DNA of 64,000 bases from Natronospira proteinivora (GTDB lineage Bacteria > Pseudomonadota > Gammaproteobacteria > Natronospirales > Natronospiraceae): the NCBI RefSeq assembly GCF_024170465.1, contig NZ_JALJYF010000002.1:186001-250000 (forward strand), written 5' to 3'. Under the pieces are notes generated by a model. It was not told the origin of the DNA. It saw only the letters and a list, made by a program, of their open reading frames with translations, and searched no databases. A program made the position numbers and the translations under genes. Positions 37,973 to 47,587 of the stretch are shown here, piece by piece. Each line of letters starts with the position of its first letter. The first letter of the stretch is position 1.

Positions 37973-39073
37973 ATGAGCATCGGCATTATCGGTGCCGGCC
38001 AGTTGGGCCGGATGATGGCATTGGCGGGCTACCCACTGGGCCTGCGCTTCACCTTCCTGGACAAGAGCAAGGACACCCCCGGCGCCCAGGTGGGCGATAT
38101 CGTGTTGGGTGACTTCATGCAGGCGGAAGACATCCGCCGCCTGGCCGGGGAAGTGGAACTGCTCACCTACGATGTGGAAAACGTGCCGGTGCAGGCCCTG
38201 CGGGAAGCCGCCGGGGATACCCCTGTGCATCCAGCACCGGCCATCCTCGAGGCCGCCCAGGACCGCCTGGATGAGAAACAGGCCTTTGCCCGCCACGGGA
38301 TCGAGACCGCACCCTACCGCCCGGTGGACAGCAAGGAAGCCCTCGAGACCGCGATTGAAGCCCTGGGCATGCCGGCGGTACTCAAACGCCGCCGCCTGGG
38401 CTATGACGGTCGCGGTCAGCATTTCATTCGTGCCGCCGCCGATATCGAGACCGCGTGGGAAGCCCTGAAGGGCGCGCCCCTGATCCTGGAAGGCTTTGTG
38501 GATTTTGACCGGGAAGTCTCATTGATCGGTGTTCGCAACCGGTCCGGTGAGACGGCCTTCTACCCCTTGAGCGAAAACAGCCACGAGGACGGCATTCTGC
38601 GTCTGTCCGTGGCCCCGGCGGGACAGCCGGCCCTTCAATCCGAGGCCGAAACCCAGCTCAAGGCGCTGATGGAAGACCACGGCTATGCGGGCATTCTCAC
38701 GGTGGAATATTTTGAAAAGGATGGCCGCCTGATCGCCAATGAGATGGCCCCTCGGGTGCACAATTCAGGGCATTGGACCATTGAGGGCGCGGCCACCAGT
38801 CAATTTGAAAACCACCTGCGCGGGATTCTGGATTTACCCCTGGGCTCTACCCGGCCCCGTGGCCATGCGGCCATGATCAATTGCCTGGGCCGGATGCCGG
38901 CACTGGAGCCGGTGATCCGCTTCGCCGACACCCATTACCACGATTACGGCAAATCCCCCCGCCCCCGGCGCAAACTGGGCCACATCACGGTGGTGCGGGA
39001 TGATCGGGCATCACTGGATGCGGTGATCACTGAATTGATGCCCCTGATCAAAGCCGCCGAGGGCGGAGAATAG
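37973..39073 (+). CDS. purK: 5-(carboxyamino)imidazole ribonucleotide synthase PurK
   Basis: An ATP-grasp enzyme that carboxylates AIR to N5-CAIR with bicarbonate. The 366 residues show the N-terminal GIIGAGQLGRMMALA fold, the ATP-grasp LKRRRLGYDGRGQ segment near residue 140, and NEMAPRVHNSGHWTIEGA near residue 255. It forms the purEK operon and converges on holA, with stops 5 bp apart. Confidence 0.97.
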   Translation: MSIGIIGAGQLGRMMALAGYPLGLRFTFLDKSKDTPGAQVGDIVLGDFMQAEDIRRLAGEVELLTYDVENVPVQALREAAGDTPVHPAPAILEAAQDRLDEKQAFARHGIETAPYRPVDSKEALETAIEALGMPAVLKRRRLGYDGRGQHFIRAAADIETAWEALKGAPLILEGFVDFDREVSLIGVRNRSGETAFYPLSENSHEDGILRLSVAPAGQPALQSEAETQLKALMEDHGYAGILTVEYFEKDGRLIANEMAPRVHNSGHWTIEGAATSQFENHLRGILDLPLGSTRPRGHAAMINCLGRMPALEPVIRFADTHYHDYGKSPRPRRKLGHITVVRDDRASLDAVITELMPLIKAAEGGE

Positions 39074-39078
39074 GCCAC

Positions 39079-40110
39079 TCAGGCCGCAAGGCCCAGGCGC
39101 TCGGCCGCCTTGGGGGAGGCCATGGCCAGCACCAGGCGTTGCAGGGCATCCCAGGGATTGCCGGGGGCCGCCCCCTTGGCCATGGCATCCACCCGTCCGG
39201 CCTCTCGCAGCAAATGCAGCCACTGGGCTTCGGAGTGACGGCTCAAGGCTTTCTGGATCAGGGCGCGGCGATTGTTCCAGACCCGGCGGGTCACATCGTC
39301 CATCCGCTTGCCCCGGGCCAGACCGGCGGCCATGTCCGTGGTGGCACGAATCTCCCGGGCCAATACCCAGATCAGCAAGGGTGGCTCAACCCCTTCCCCC
39401 TGCAAGCCTTCCAGAATCTTCACTGCCCGACGGGCCTGTCCGGCCAAGGCAGCATCGGCCAGCTGGAAGGGATCGTAGCGGGCGCTGTCCACCACTGCGG
39501 AATAGACGGTATCGTCTTCCACCACCCCTTCGCCCAACAGCAAACGGAGCTTTTCCACTTCCTGGGCCGCGGCCAAGAGATTGCCTTCCACGCGCTCGGC
39601 GATGAAACGCGCCGCGTCCCTTGTAACCTGCAAACCCGCGCCGGCCATGCGACTCTGCACCCAGGCGGGCAACTGCTGGCGAGGAACCGGCCAGAACTCC
39701 ACCATCACTCCGGCCTGCTCCAGGGCCTTGGCCCACTTGGCATTGCGGCTCGCACGATCCAGTTTGCCACTGATCACGACGAGCGTGGTGTCTTCCGGGG
39801 GGCGCTCAGCCCATTCACTCAAGGCCTTGCCACCTTCCTTGCCAGGCTTGCCGGTGGGCAGGCGCAGCTCCATTAAACGCTTTTGGGCAAACAGGGAGAG
39901 GCTGGCGGAGGCATCGGCCAGGACCTGCCAATCAAAATCCTTCTCGGCGATGAAACTGCTACGCTCTTCCACCCCGCATTCCCGGGCCTTGCGCCGAATG
40001 GCATCCGCGGCCTCGTCGACGAGCAATGGCTCATCACCGGCCAGCAGCCAGACCGGCGGTAAATCGGCTTTCTTGAGCTGGGCGTCAAGTTGTTCCGGGC
40101 GCAGTTTCAC
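39079..40110 (-). CDS. holA: DNA polymerase III subunit delta HolA
   Basis: The delta subunit of the clamp loader, 343 residues, opening the beta clamp during replication. It starts with GTG (MKLRPEQLDAQL) and contains VWLLAGDEPLLVDEAADAIR, the delta counterpart of the P-loop region, plus the helical collar domain near 240-330. In many gammaproteobacteria lptE and leuS lie upstream; here an ABC transporter operon does, so local order has been rearranged. Confidence 0.95.
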   Translation of the reverse strand: MKLRPEQLDAQLKKADLPPVWLLAGDEPLLVDEAADAIRRKARECGVEERSSFIAEKDFDWQVLADASASLSLFAQKRLMELRLPTGKPGKEGGKALSEWAERPPEDTTLVVISGKLDRASRNAKWAKALEQAGVMVEFWPVPRQQLPAWVQSRMAGAGLQVTRDAARFIAERVEGNLLAAAQEVEKLRLLLGEGVVEDDTVYSAVVDSARYDPFQLADAALAGQARRAVKILEGLQGEGVEPPLLIWVLAREIRATTDMAAGLARGKRMDDVTRRVWNNRRALIQKALSRHSEAQWLHLLREAGRVDAMAKGAAPGNPWDALQRLVLAMASPKAAERLGLAA

Positions 40111-40185
40111 AATACCGCTCCATCAGGGCTGACTCGATCAGGATATTGTCGCATAAAGCCGGGGAATGCCAATCTGAAGCCATCT

Positions 40186-41001
40186 TCACTCGCCGGGATC
40201 GCCGGACACGCGGGCGGCCCGGTTGGCGAACAGCCGAAGTCCGGCCATGATCACCAGACAAAGGGTCAAACTGGGTCCAAAAGGTTGATCCAGCATCATC
40301 GACAGCACAAAGGCCGCCACATAGGCCGTAACCCCCAGCGTCACGGTGAGCAGTAGCGCCCGGCGCCAACCTTTCACCAGGACAAACGCCACCCAGGCAG
40401 GCACGAAGAACATGGCGAATGCGGACATGGCCCCCATGGCCAAGGTCCCTGCCACGGCTGCGACCACCACTAGGGCCCCAAAAAGCAGGCGGTGGGGCCA
40501 GGCCGGAATTCGGTTGGCCGAGAAATAGTCCGGGAAGAAACGTTCTTTGAGAAGACGGGGTGAGAGCCAGTTCAAGCTGGCCAGCAAGACCACCACCAAA
40601 ATCAGCGCTGCGATCAGATGCGGGGTACTGGTGAAATACAGTTGCCCTCGCAAAAGGGCCTCGCCCACCACTTCCCCCTGGTGGGTATTGGCGGCGAGCA
40701 TGAGTGCCCCGCCCCAACCCAACAAGAGCATCAGACCATAATGACTGTTGCTGGCCCGTGGCAATAGACCTTTCAGCAGTGCCGCCACTGCCGCAAACAA
40801 CAAGGCACCCGCCAGAGCGGGTATACCCAAGGGCAGAGCAGCCACACCGCCGGCAGCGGCGATATGGGACAGGCCCATGGCCGCCAGCCATTCATCACGC
40901 ATATGGAGATAGGCACCGATCAGGGACAGGCCTACGCTGAGTAATAGCCCCACGACAAAGGGCATGCGAAAAAGGGGGTCGAAGAGGATGAAATCGGACA
41001 C
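40186..41001 (-). CDS. Zinc/manganese ABC transporter permease, ZnuB-like
   Basis: A 271-residue ABC-3 family permease with about eight hydrophobic segments and family features such as LGLSHIAAAGGVAALPLG near residue 42 and AMGAMSAFAMFFVPAWVAF near residue 180. It starts with GTG, 2 bp after the ATPase stop. It completes a znuA-znuC-znuB order on the minus strand. Zinc is favoured over manganese because of the His-rich partner protein upstream. Confidence 0.9.
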   Translation of the reverse strand: MSDFILFDPLFRMPFVVGLLLSVGLSLIGAYLHMRDEWLAAMGLSHIAAAGGVAALPLGIPALAGALLFAAVAALLKGLLPRASNSHYGLMLLLGWGGALMLAANTHQGEVVGEALLRGQLYFTSTPHLIAALILVVVLLASLNWLSPRLLKERFFPDYFSANRIPAWPHRLLFGALVVVAAVAGTLAMGAMSAFAMFFVPAWVAFVLVKGWRRALLLTVTLGVTAYVAAFVLSMMLDQPFGPSLTLCLVIMAGLRLFANRAARVSGDPGE

Positions 41002-41003
41002 GG

Positions 41004-41585
41004 CTAGCTCGAGACCTCCACGATGCGGGTGCAGTTCTGGTTCAGGAATTCACGTTCATGGCTCACCAGCAGAATGGCCCGGGGTGGCCGAGCCGCGCGG
41101 ATAAAGGCCGACAGGGCTTCCACCGCATCCCCATCCAGGTTATTGGTGGGCTCATCCAGCAGGACCAATTCCGCGTCCCCGCCCAGGCAGGCCCAGGCCT
41201 CCAATAGCTGAAATTGCCCACCACTCATGCGGTTGATGGGACGGGACAGCAAGGGCTGGATGATCTCGGGCGCATCGGAGCGATCCGCCGCCATGACACG
41301 CAACAGCTCCCGACCCAGCAAGGGCAGCTCGGGAGGCAATTCCGGTCGCTGTTGATGGTGGGTCACGGTAAGGCCATTACAGGGCTCAACCCGACCCTCG
41401 AAGGTTGTGGCCGCCCCGGTGATAGCCTTTAGCAGGGTGGATTTACCCGCGCCATTGGGCCCACTCAAGCCCAATACCTCTCCGGGCTGCACATCAAAAG
41501 ACACGGGGCCCACAACGGGCCCCGTGTATCCAGCGATCAGCTTGTCAACCCGCAGAAGGGGTTGTACCGGTTTTGCTTTAGACAC
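41004..41585 (-). CDS. Zinc ABC transporter ATP-binding protein, ZnuC-like
   Basis: A compact 193-residue ATPase with Walker A GPNGAGKST, signature MSGGQFQ and Walker B ELVLLDEPTNN. It lacks the C-terminal extension of E. coli ZnuC, which is about 60 residues longer. It starts with GTG and overlaps the substrate-binding protein stop by 8 bp. Confidence 0.9.
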   Translation of the reverse strand: MSKAKPVQPLLRVDKLIAGYTGPVVGPVSFDVQPGEVLGLSGPNGAGKSTLLKAITGAATTFEGRVEPCNGLTVTHHQQRPELPPELPLLGRELLRVMAADRSDAPEIIQPLLSRPINRMSGGQFQLLEAWACLGGDAELVLLDEPTNNLDGDAVEALSAFIRAARPPRAILLVSHEREFLNQNCTRIVEVSS

Positions 41586-42462
41586 TGGCTAACGCCTCTA
41601 CCCACGCATCGATCATGTCGATATAAGCCTGAATGTCATCCGCATCGGCGGCCACCTGGCTGGGCAACTGGCGGCTGGACCAGCCCAGTTCCCGCTCCAG
41701 GAAGTCCGCACCGCGGGACGGCTGAAAATCCGTATACAGGGTAATGCCTTCACGCCCCTGCAGTTCCCGGACCAACTCTCTCAGATGGCTGGCCGTCGGC
41801 GGAATGCCCGGCAGCGGCTCCAGATAACCCAGGATGGAGACATCCAGGCGGCGCATCAAATAGTTGATGTCCTTATGATACAGCACCGCCCCCGGGGCGT
41901 CCGAAACGCGATCCTCCCAACCATCCATACGGGCCATAACGGCTTCTTCGAAACGCTCGGCGTTCTCCATGAAGCGGTCGGCATTGTCCTCATCCAGCTG
42001 TCCCAGGCGCTGGGCCAGGGCGTAGGCCACCTCTGCCATGCGTTCCGGGTCCATATAGAAATGCGGGTTACCCACCGGGTGCACATCACCACCGGCCCGA
42101 TCAGCGGCCGCACCGGCCTCGATCAAATCCACATGGGCCGCGCCCTCAAAATAGCCGGTTCGCCCCACCTGAACACGAGGGTTGTTGGCACCCTGCAGTG
42201 CGGCCGGCAGCCAGCCTACTTCCAGCTCGGCACCCACCGCCACCAGCAGATCCGCACGGCGCAGGGCCGCCATCATGCTGGGACGGGCTTCCAGGTAATG
42301 GGCGTCCCGATCCGGCGGTGCCATCACGGTCACTTCCACGGCATCACCACCGATGGCACGAGCCAGTAGGCCCATATTGGGCACGGTGGCCGCCACTCGG
42401 ACTTCGGCGCTGGCAGCCACCGCCGCCAGCATGAGAATCGTGCCAAGTATCCACTTCTTCAT
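41578..42462 (-). CDS. Zinc ABC transporter substrate-binding protein, ZnuA-like
   Basis: A 294-residue periplasmic cluster A-I metal-binding protein with a signal peptide ending in ASA. Likely metal ligands are the histidines in PDRDAHYLEARPS, GNPHFYMDPERM and ASHLREL plus a C-terminal acidic residue. The long His-rich loop of E. coli ZnuA is absent. The start at 42462 (MKKWILG) was chosen. It lies 85 bp downstream of the His-rich outer-membrane protein. Confidence 0.9.
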   Translation of the reverse strand: MKKWILGTILMLAAVAASAEVRVAATVPNMGLLARAIGGDAVEVTVMAPPDRDAHYLEARPSMMAALRRADLLVAVGAELEVGWLPAALQGANNPRVQVGRTGYFEGAAHVDLIEAGAAADRAGGDVHPVGNPHFYMDPERMAEVAYALAQRLGQLDEDNADRFMENAERFEEAVMARMDGWEDRVSDAPGAVLYHKDINYLMRRLDVSILGYLEPLPGIPPTASHLRELVRELQGREGITLYTDFQPSRGADFLERELGWSSRQLPSQVAADADDIQAYIDMIDAWVEALASV

Positions 42463-42547
42463 ATCTTGCCTCCAGTATTCGGATGCTGACTGCTGTCGCA
42501 CCCAATGAGTTCACCATATCGGGCAAAAAGATGCCTGATCATGCGGT

Positions 42548-44125
42548 TCAGAATGCATGGGCGCCATGGACACCGATGCTGATGTTGTACTGAAGCATGA
42601 ACTCCCAGGAATCATGATCATGTCCATGATGGTGCCCGGATTCCTCACCGATATCGTTGTAGTTCACCTGGGCACGAAGCCGGGAGAACTCGGTGGGGGC
42701 ATAGGTCAGCTGCGTGGAATAGCGCCAGGAGGTATCGAACTCCGTGGGCAGACCACGGCCGGAGGAATGATCAGCATAGGCATCATTGGTCAGACCCAGG
42801 CCATCCACCCGCATGCCGAAGTTCCAGCGCGGCGCGAAACCATAGACACCCTGCAGATAGAAACCATCCTGCTTCCAGCGTTGGTCCACCACATCACCAT
42901 CCGGATTCCGGGTGGTGGGGTCCAGGTCACCGAAATCGGTGAACTGGCGGCTCATGTAAAGGGCATCGATTTCCCGCATGGTGTATTCAAACTGCAGGGT
43001 AAAGTTGCGATGGCCCATGACACCGCCGCCGTCGTACTTGTAGACGGCATCCACACCCCAGAAAGAGGAGTCACCATCCCAGGTCTCATAACGACCACTG
43101 GAGTGGGCCTCATCCCGCTGATAGGAGCTGGAAACACCACCGAAGGCGCCCAGCTGAAGAGCATGGTCATAACCCAGATCCGGTGCCCACTTGGCGAAGG
43201 CGGTGGCCAAGCGCGGGCCGGTATCATCCTCGAAGCTGTTGTCCGCACGCCAGCGATTACGCACCGGGGCATTGGCACCCGGGTCGTCGGGACCAATGTC
43301 CGGGTCCACCACATGGGTCGGCAGGACAGTCACCATTTCATGGTTGTCATTACCCACGTACGGTGCGATGCCTGAAGATTCACCATTCAGCAATTCCACA
43401 CCGAAACGGGTATAGGTCTGGGTTTCCGGCATCCAGGTCATCTGAACGCCCGTTTCCATCAAACCATGATCGCCAAACAGAAACTCATTCATCCAGGGAC
43501 GATCCACGAAGGCCCAGTCATGGGGATGCTGCTTGTTGATATAGCCCACATCACTGAGGAACTTCCCCGCCTTCATTTGCAGACCGGCCGGCAGGGAACG
43601 GGTGGTGATATAGGCCTCTTCCAGATCAATGTCGCCGTTTTCAAAGACGAACATTACAAAGGCATCAAAATAGGGATCCACCGTGGAGGAGAATGCGAAC
43701 TCCACCTCACGCATCTGGAAGCCATCTTGAAAACCGTGGCCACCATGGCCATGACCGTGGCTGTGACCGCCGTCAAAACCGCCGGGCTCGTCCACATGAC
43801 CACTGAACTCGTTGTAATACACGCCGTCCAGAATCACGGAAATGGCGGGGTTGAACAGGGTGCCGGAACTCACTTCTCCGGTACCACCCAGCTGCATGGC
43901 ACGGGTACGGGCCGGGGTGGGATCCAGTGGGTCCCGGGCCGGACCGGCCTGCTGACCTTCACGGGCCTGACGGGCCTCGGGAGTCTCGTCCTCGGCCTGG
44001 GCGACCACCTCATCCATCATCAACCCGGCACCTTCTTCCTCGGCAGCGGTTTCGGCCGCGGTGACGGGGCTGGCAAGAATGGCGGCAAACAGCCAAAGGC
44101 TAGCCGTTGATTTACGCATAGTCAT
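42548..44125 (-). CDS. Predicted outer-membrane beta-barrel with His-rich zinc-binding loops
   Basis: A 525-residue protein with a signal peptide (to about residue 23), an acidic Ala/Glu-rich linker, and then alternating amphipathic strands ending in a C-terminal aromatic (GVHGAHAF), as in outer-membrane barrels. Residues 119-131 form a His/Gly loop (GGHSHGHGHGGHG), and a second lies near the C terminus (GHHHGHDHDS). There is no TonB box or plug, so it is a porin-like channel rather than a TonB receptor. Placement before znuA suggests zinc entry or capture. The aaggag site supports the start at 44125. Confidence 0.8.
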   Translation of the reverse strand: MTMRKSTASLWLFAAILASPVTAAETAAEEEGAGLMMDEVVAQAEDETPEARQAREGQQAGPARDPLDPTPARTRAMQLGGTGEVSSGTLFNPAISVILDGVYYNEFSGHVDEPGGFDGGHSHGHGHGGHGFQDGFQMREVEFAFSSTVDPYFDAFVMFVFENGDIDLEEAYITTRSLPAGLQMKAGKFLSDVGYINKQHPHDWAFVDRPWMNEFLFGDHGLMETGVQMTWMPETQTYTRFGVELLNGESSGIAPYVGNDNHEMVTVLPTHVVDPDIGPDDPGANAPVRNRWRADNSFEDDTGPRLATAFAKWAPDLGYDHALQLGAFGGVSSSYQRDEAHSSGRYETWDGDSSFWGVDAVYKYDGGGVMGHRNFTLQFEYTMREIDALYMSRQFTDFGDLDPTTRNPDGDVVDQRWKQDGFYLQGVYGFAPRWNFGMRVDGLGLTNDAYADHSSGRGLPTEFDTSWRYSTQLTYAPTEFSRLRAQVNYNDIGEESGHHHGHDHDSWEFMLQYNISIGVHGAHAF

Positions 44126-44229
44126 TTCAGTCTCCTTGGAGATAGGGACATGGACCACCACACCACATGGGTAGTCACAAGGGGTTCAACAGGAATGAAC
44201 AGGGCTTCCCCGACGAGGGAGAGAGACCC

Positions 44230-44541
44230 TCAGGCCCGAGGTGGGCCTCGTACGGATGCGGAATGCAGTCTGGGCCCACTGACGGGGGGCAAATCGACCA
44301 CCTGACTGGCAAGCGAGGTAGTCACCTGTACCGGCAGTGGTTTCAGACCGTCACGAGCAGGAATAGCAGGAAACTTGGGGGATACAACATGGCAGAGCAG
44401 GCACTGCTCCGCGGCATGGTCCACGGCACCATCACCATGGCTGGCATCATGGGCTACGGCATATACGGGCAACATCAAGCTGACCAGAACAATGGCCAGC
44501 AAGGCGAAATGTCTGCATGGCGATTGTCTCAACGACGCCAT
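44230..44541 (-). CDS. DUF2946-like secreted protein
   Basis: A roughly 103-residue protein with an N-terminal hydrophobic segment (HFALLAIVLVSLMLPVYAVA), a central HAAEQCLLCHVV Cys-x2-Cys-His motif and the typical C-terminal RGPPRA ending of DUF2946. This family accompanies zinc- or copper-related membrane genes. The ATG at 44541 was chosen; a TTG at 44577 overlapping the MerC stop is an alternative. It lies in the same direction as the zinc cluster. Confidence 0.75.
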   Translation of the reverse strand: MASLRQSPCRHFALLAIVLVSLMLPVYAVAHDASHGDGAVDHAAEQCLLCHVVSPKFPAIPARDGLKPLPVQVTTSLASQVVDLPPVSGPRLHSASVRGPPRA

Positions 44542-44573
44542 ATACACTGCCCTTGATGCTGAAAAAGAACGGC

Positions 44574-45014
44574 TCAATGTGGCCTCTGCACGGTTGCCGT
44601 AGGCTCGTCATCGACAAAAGACCCAGGCGAGCGGAACGAGTTCCAGAGATTGAGAAGATGAGCACCGCTGAGCACAGCGGCCCCCAGTAAAGTCAGGGCC
44701 TGTTCACGGGCCTCGCTATGCCAGGCCAGAAATTCCAGCGGGGCCACCACCATCAACCCCAACCCGGGCAGACCCAGGGCCAGTGGCATGAGATGGCCGT
44801 TGACCCACCAGGCCCGCCCCAGGGCGTAAACACTCAAGGGGACCACCAGCAGCAACATGCCCAGATGGAACCACTCATTGGCCAGGCCCAGAGCGGCAAT
44901 CCACGGCAAGGCCGCCGCCATGACCGGCAAGGCCAGGCAATGGACGACACACAGACCCGACAAGCAGATCGCCGCGTAATCGAATTTGGCCGGATTGTTG
45001 ATCCTGCTCGCCAT
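44574..45014 (-). CDS. MerC domain membrane protein
   Basis: A 146-residue four-helix inner-membrane protein of the MerC family with the paired cysteines in LSGLCVVHCLALPVM near residue 20 that bind soft metals in mercury MerC. No mer genes are present. MerC-like proteins recur in Zur-type zinc regulons, and the downstream DUF2946, His-rich barrel and Znu genes support a zinc role here. The ATG at 45014 is used; a GTG lies three codons upstream. Confidence 0.85.
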   Translation of the reverse strand: MASRINNPAKFDYAAICLSGLCVVHCLALPVMAAALPWIAALGLANEWFHLGMLLLVVPLSVYALGRAWWVNGHLMPLALGLPGLGLMVVAPLEFLAWHSEAREQALTLLGAAVLSGAHLLNLWNSFRSPGSFVDDEPTATVQRPH

Positions 45015-45043
45015 GATTGCCACCCGTGATTTCCAGCCCGCTA

Positions 45044-45064
45044 TTATGAAACAGTATAACGTTT
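45044..45064 (-). promoter_or_regulatory. Possible Zur operator upstream of the zinc cluster
   Basis: On the minus strand AAACGTTATACTGTTTCATAA matches the Zur consensus half AAATGTTATA at 9 of 10 positions, while the other half is weak (5 of 10). It lies 30 bp upstream of the merC-like start. The zur gene is not in the window. Confidence 0.35.
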
Positions 45065-45125
45065 GGGTAAAGGGCCGTAGCGATCCAGTCAGCGAGAAGG
45101 CGCAGAGCCCCTATCCGGGTGACCA

Positions 45126-46106
45126 TTACTGCCCTTGGAGCGGGCGTTCCAGGGCGTCGAGGAAGGCCTCGGGGTGGGTTTCCATGGGGTTGTGGGCGGC
45201 TTCGTCGATGAGCTGCAGGGGCGCGTCAGCGGCATCGGCCAGGCGACGACCATTGGACAAGGGCACCCATTCGTCATGCCCGCCCCAAATGACGGTCAGC
45301 GGCAGTCCCTGCAGCTGCTCCGGTTCAACCACCTCCTGCCCTTGGTGCAGGAAGCGGATCACCGCGTCAGGCTTTCCGGATGTAAGCAGGGGCGCCAGAT
45401 AGGCATCAATTTCCTCAGCGGTGGCATCACGACCATAGGCGGATGACAGGGCCCGGCCCATGCCTTCCGGGTTGAGCAGACGACCACTGCCGATCACGGT
45501 AAGCCAGCGCCGCACGGGCGGATAGCGCATGACCAGGCCACCGATGCCGCGCCCGCCTTCGGCCGCGGTATCCGGTGTGCCCGACACCATGACCAGTGCG
45601 CGCACGGACTCCGGGGCATCCACCGCCATCCTGGCCACTACACCGGCGCCCATGGAATGGCCCAGCAGATGCCAGCCACCCCCCTGATCCAACGCTTCCA
45701 GCAAGCCCCATAGCAGAGTCTCGGCGGAGGCGGCATCATCCCCCGGAACCCGGGCTTCGCTATAGCCGAAGGGCGGCAAGTCCACACTAACCACCCGATA
45801 ACCGACCGAGGCCAGGGGTTCGGCCACCTTGCGCCAGCTGTAGGTGGAACCCGCCAGGCCATGGACCAGCAGAATCTGTCCCCGGGGGGCCTCGACACCC
45901 TCAGGCCGAAGATCACGGTAATGCAGGCGCGTGTCTTCCACGCTCATGAAGCGGCTGTCGTGGAAGGGGGCCTCAGGGATCTCCCCCTCGGCGCCGGTGG
46001 ACATGAGATAGGGCAGCAGGGACAGCCCACCGATCACGATCAGGCACATGGTCAAGCCGATACGCCAGAAACGCGACGTCCGGATCGTACTGGACGGGCT
46101 GTCCAT
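45126..46106 (-). CDS. Membrane-anchored alpha/beta hydrolase
   Basis: A 326-residue alpha/beta hydrolase with one N-terminal hydrophobic helix (about residues 15-37) and the triad Ser in LLGHSMGAG, Asp in VIWGGHDEWVP and His in DEAAHNPME. HGLAGSTYSWRKVAEPL carries the oxyanion region. It begins one base after the tldD stop and so belongs to the end of the long nadD-tldD operon. The substrate is unknown. Confidence 0.87.
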   Translation of the reverse strand: MDSPSSTIRTSRFWRIGLTMCLIVIGGLSLLPYLMSTGAEGEIPEAPFHDSRFMSVEDTRLHYRDLRPEGVEAPRGQILLVHGLAGSTYSWRKVAEPLASVGYRVVSVDLPPFGYSEARVPGDDAASAETLLWGLLEALDQGGGWHLLGHSMGAGVVARMAVDAPESVRALVMVSGTPDTAAEGGRGIGGLVMRYPPVRRWLTVIGSGRLLNPEGMGRALSSAYGRDATAEEIDAYLAPLLTSGKPDAVIRFLHQGQEVVEPEQLQGLPLTVIWGGHDEWVPLSNGRRLADAADAPLQLIDEAAHNPMETHPEAFLDALERPLQGQ

Positions 46107-46107
46107 C

Positions 46108-47547
46108 TTAGCCGGTGCCTCCCACGGTCAGGCTGTCCACACGCAGGGTGGGCTGGCCCACCCCCACCGGCACGGATTGGCCATCCTTGCCACAGACCCC
46201 GATACCGCGATCCAGCTCCAGGTCATTCCCCACCATGCTGACGCGGGTGAGCACATCGGGGCCGTTACCCACCAGGGTGGCGCCCTTCACCGGACGGGTA
46301 ATACGACCGTTTTCAATCAGATAGGCTTCACTGGCGGAAAAGACAAACTTGCCGGAGGTGATATCCACCTGGCCGCCGCCGAAATTCACCGCGTACAGGC
46401 CCTTGTCCACCGACTGAATGATTTCTTCCGGATCATGGGGCCCGGCCTGCATATAGGTATTGGTCATGCGGGGCATGGGCAGATGGGCATAGGATTCCCG
46501 CCGGCCGTTGCCGGTGGATTGCTGGCCCATGAGCCGGGCATTCATCCGGTCCTGCATATAGCCCTTGAGGATGCCGTTCTCGATCAGGGTGGTGCAGTTG
46601 CTCTGCTCACCTTCGTCATCCACGTTCAAGGAGCCCCGGCGACCGCTGAGGGTGCCGTCATCCACCACGGTGCAGTATTCCGAAGCCACCCGCTCGCCGA
46701 TGCGACCACTGAAGGCCGAAGTGCCCTTGCGGTTGAAATCCCCTTCCAGGCCGTGACCGATGGCCTCGTGCAACAACACCCCGGGCCAGCCCGGACCCAA
46801 CACCACCGGCATGGTACCGGCGGGGGCCTCCACCGCCTCCAGGTTCACCAGGGCCGAACGGGCCGCCTCCCGGGCCAGGCGCATGGGCTCCTCGCCTTCC
46901 ATGAAGGCCTGCATGGAGATCCGGCCGCCGGCCCCGGACATACCCTGTTCACGCCGCCCGTCCTGCTCGGCAATGCAGACCACGCTCATTCGAATCAGGG
47001 GCCGCACATCGGGCACTAGCCGTCCATCATTGCCAGCGATCAAAACCACCTCATGCTGGGCGTTGAGGCTGACATTGACCTTTTTGATTCGGCTGTCCTG
47101 ATCCCGACAAGCCGCGTCCACCTTCTGCAACAGGGCCACCTTCTGGGCCGGGGCGAGACTTTCAATGGGGTCAAGCGGCTGATACAGAGATTGCCCTCCC
47201 CCGGCCCGCCAGGCCTGCAGGCTCCCACTCTGGCCGCCGCTGGCAATGGCCCGGGCCATGCCCGAGGCTCGTTCCAGGGCCGGCAGCACAATGTCGTCGG
47301 AGTAGGCAAAACCGGTCTTCTCGCCAGATACTGCCCGCAGACCAACCCCCCGATCCAGACTGTGGCCACCATCCTTAACAATGCCGTCCTCCAGTGACCA
47401 GCCTTCCTTGCGACGCAGCTGGAAATACAAATCTGCTTCATCCACGGAGGGGCTCATCATCCGGCTTAAAACCCGGGACAAGGCGGATTCATCCAGGCCA
47501 CCGGGTTCCAGAAGCTGGGCTTTGGCTATGTTCAGGGCATCGCTCAT
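46108..47547 (-). CDS. tldD: Metalloprotease TldD
   Basis: A 479-residue catalytic subunit of the TldD/TldE peptidase. The zinc site [11 protein letters not shown] near residue 260 gives HExxxH, with a downstream cysteine in the [18 protein letters not shown] segment typical of TldD. Its TldE/PmbA partner is encoded at 30585 in the Anbu operon. It follows the nitrilase-family gene by 40 bp, a conserved gammaproteobacterial order. Confidence 0.96.
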   Translation of the reverse strand: MSDALNIAKAQLLEPGGLDESALSRVLSRMMSPSVDEADLYFQLRRKEGWSLEDGIVKDGGHSLDRGVGLRAVSGEKTGFAYSDDIVLPALERASGMARAIASGGQSGSLQAWRAGGGQSLYQPLDPIESLAPAQKVALLQKVDAACRDQDSRIKKVNVSLNAQHEVVLIAGNDGRLVPDVRPLIRMSVVCIAEQDGRREQGMSGAGGRISMQAFMEGEEPMRLAREAARSALVNLEAVEAPAGTMPVVLGPGWPGVLLHEAIGHGLEGDFNRKGTSAFSGRIGERVASEYCTVVDDGTLSGRRGSLNVDDEGEQSNCTTLIENGILKGYMQDRMNARLMGQQSTGNGRRESYAHLPMPRMTNTYMQAGPHDPEEIIQSVDKGLYAVNFGGGQVDITSGKFVFSASEAYLIENGRITRPVKGATLVGNGPDVLTRVSMVGNDLELDRGIGVCGKDGQSVPVGVGQPTLRVDSLTVGGTG

Positions 47548-47587
47548 GGGCTTGGTTTTTTCTCCATTGTCGGGGTTGGCAATCGGA

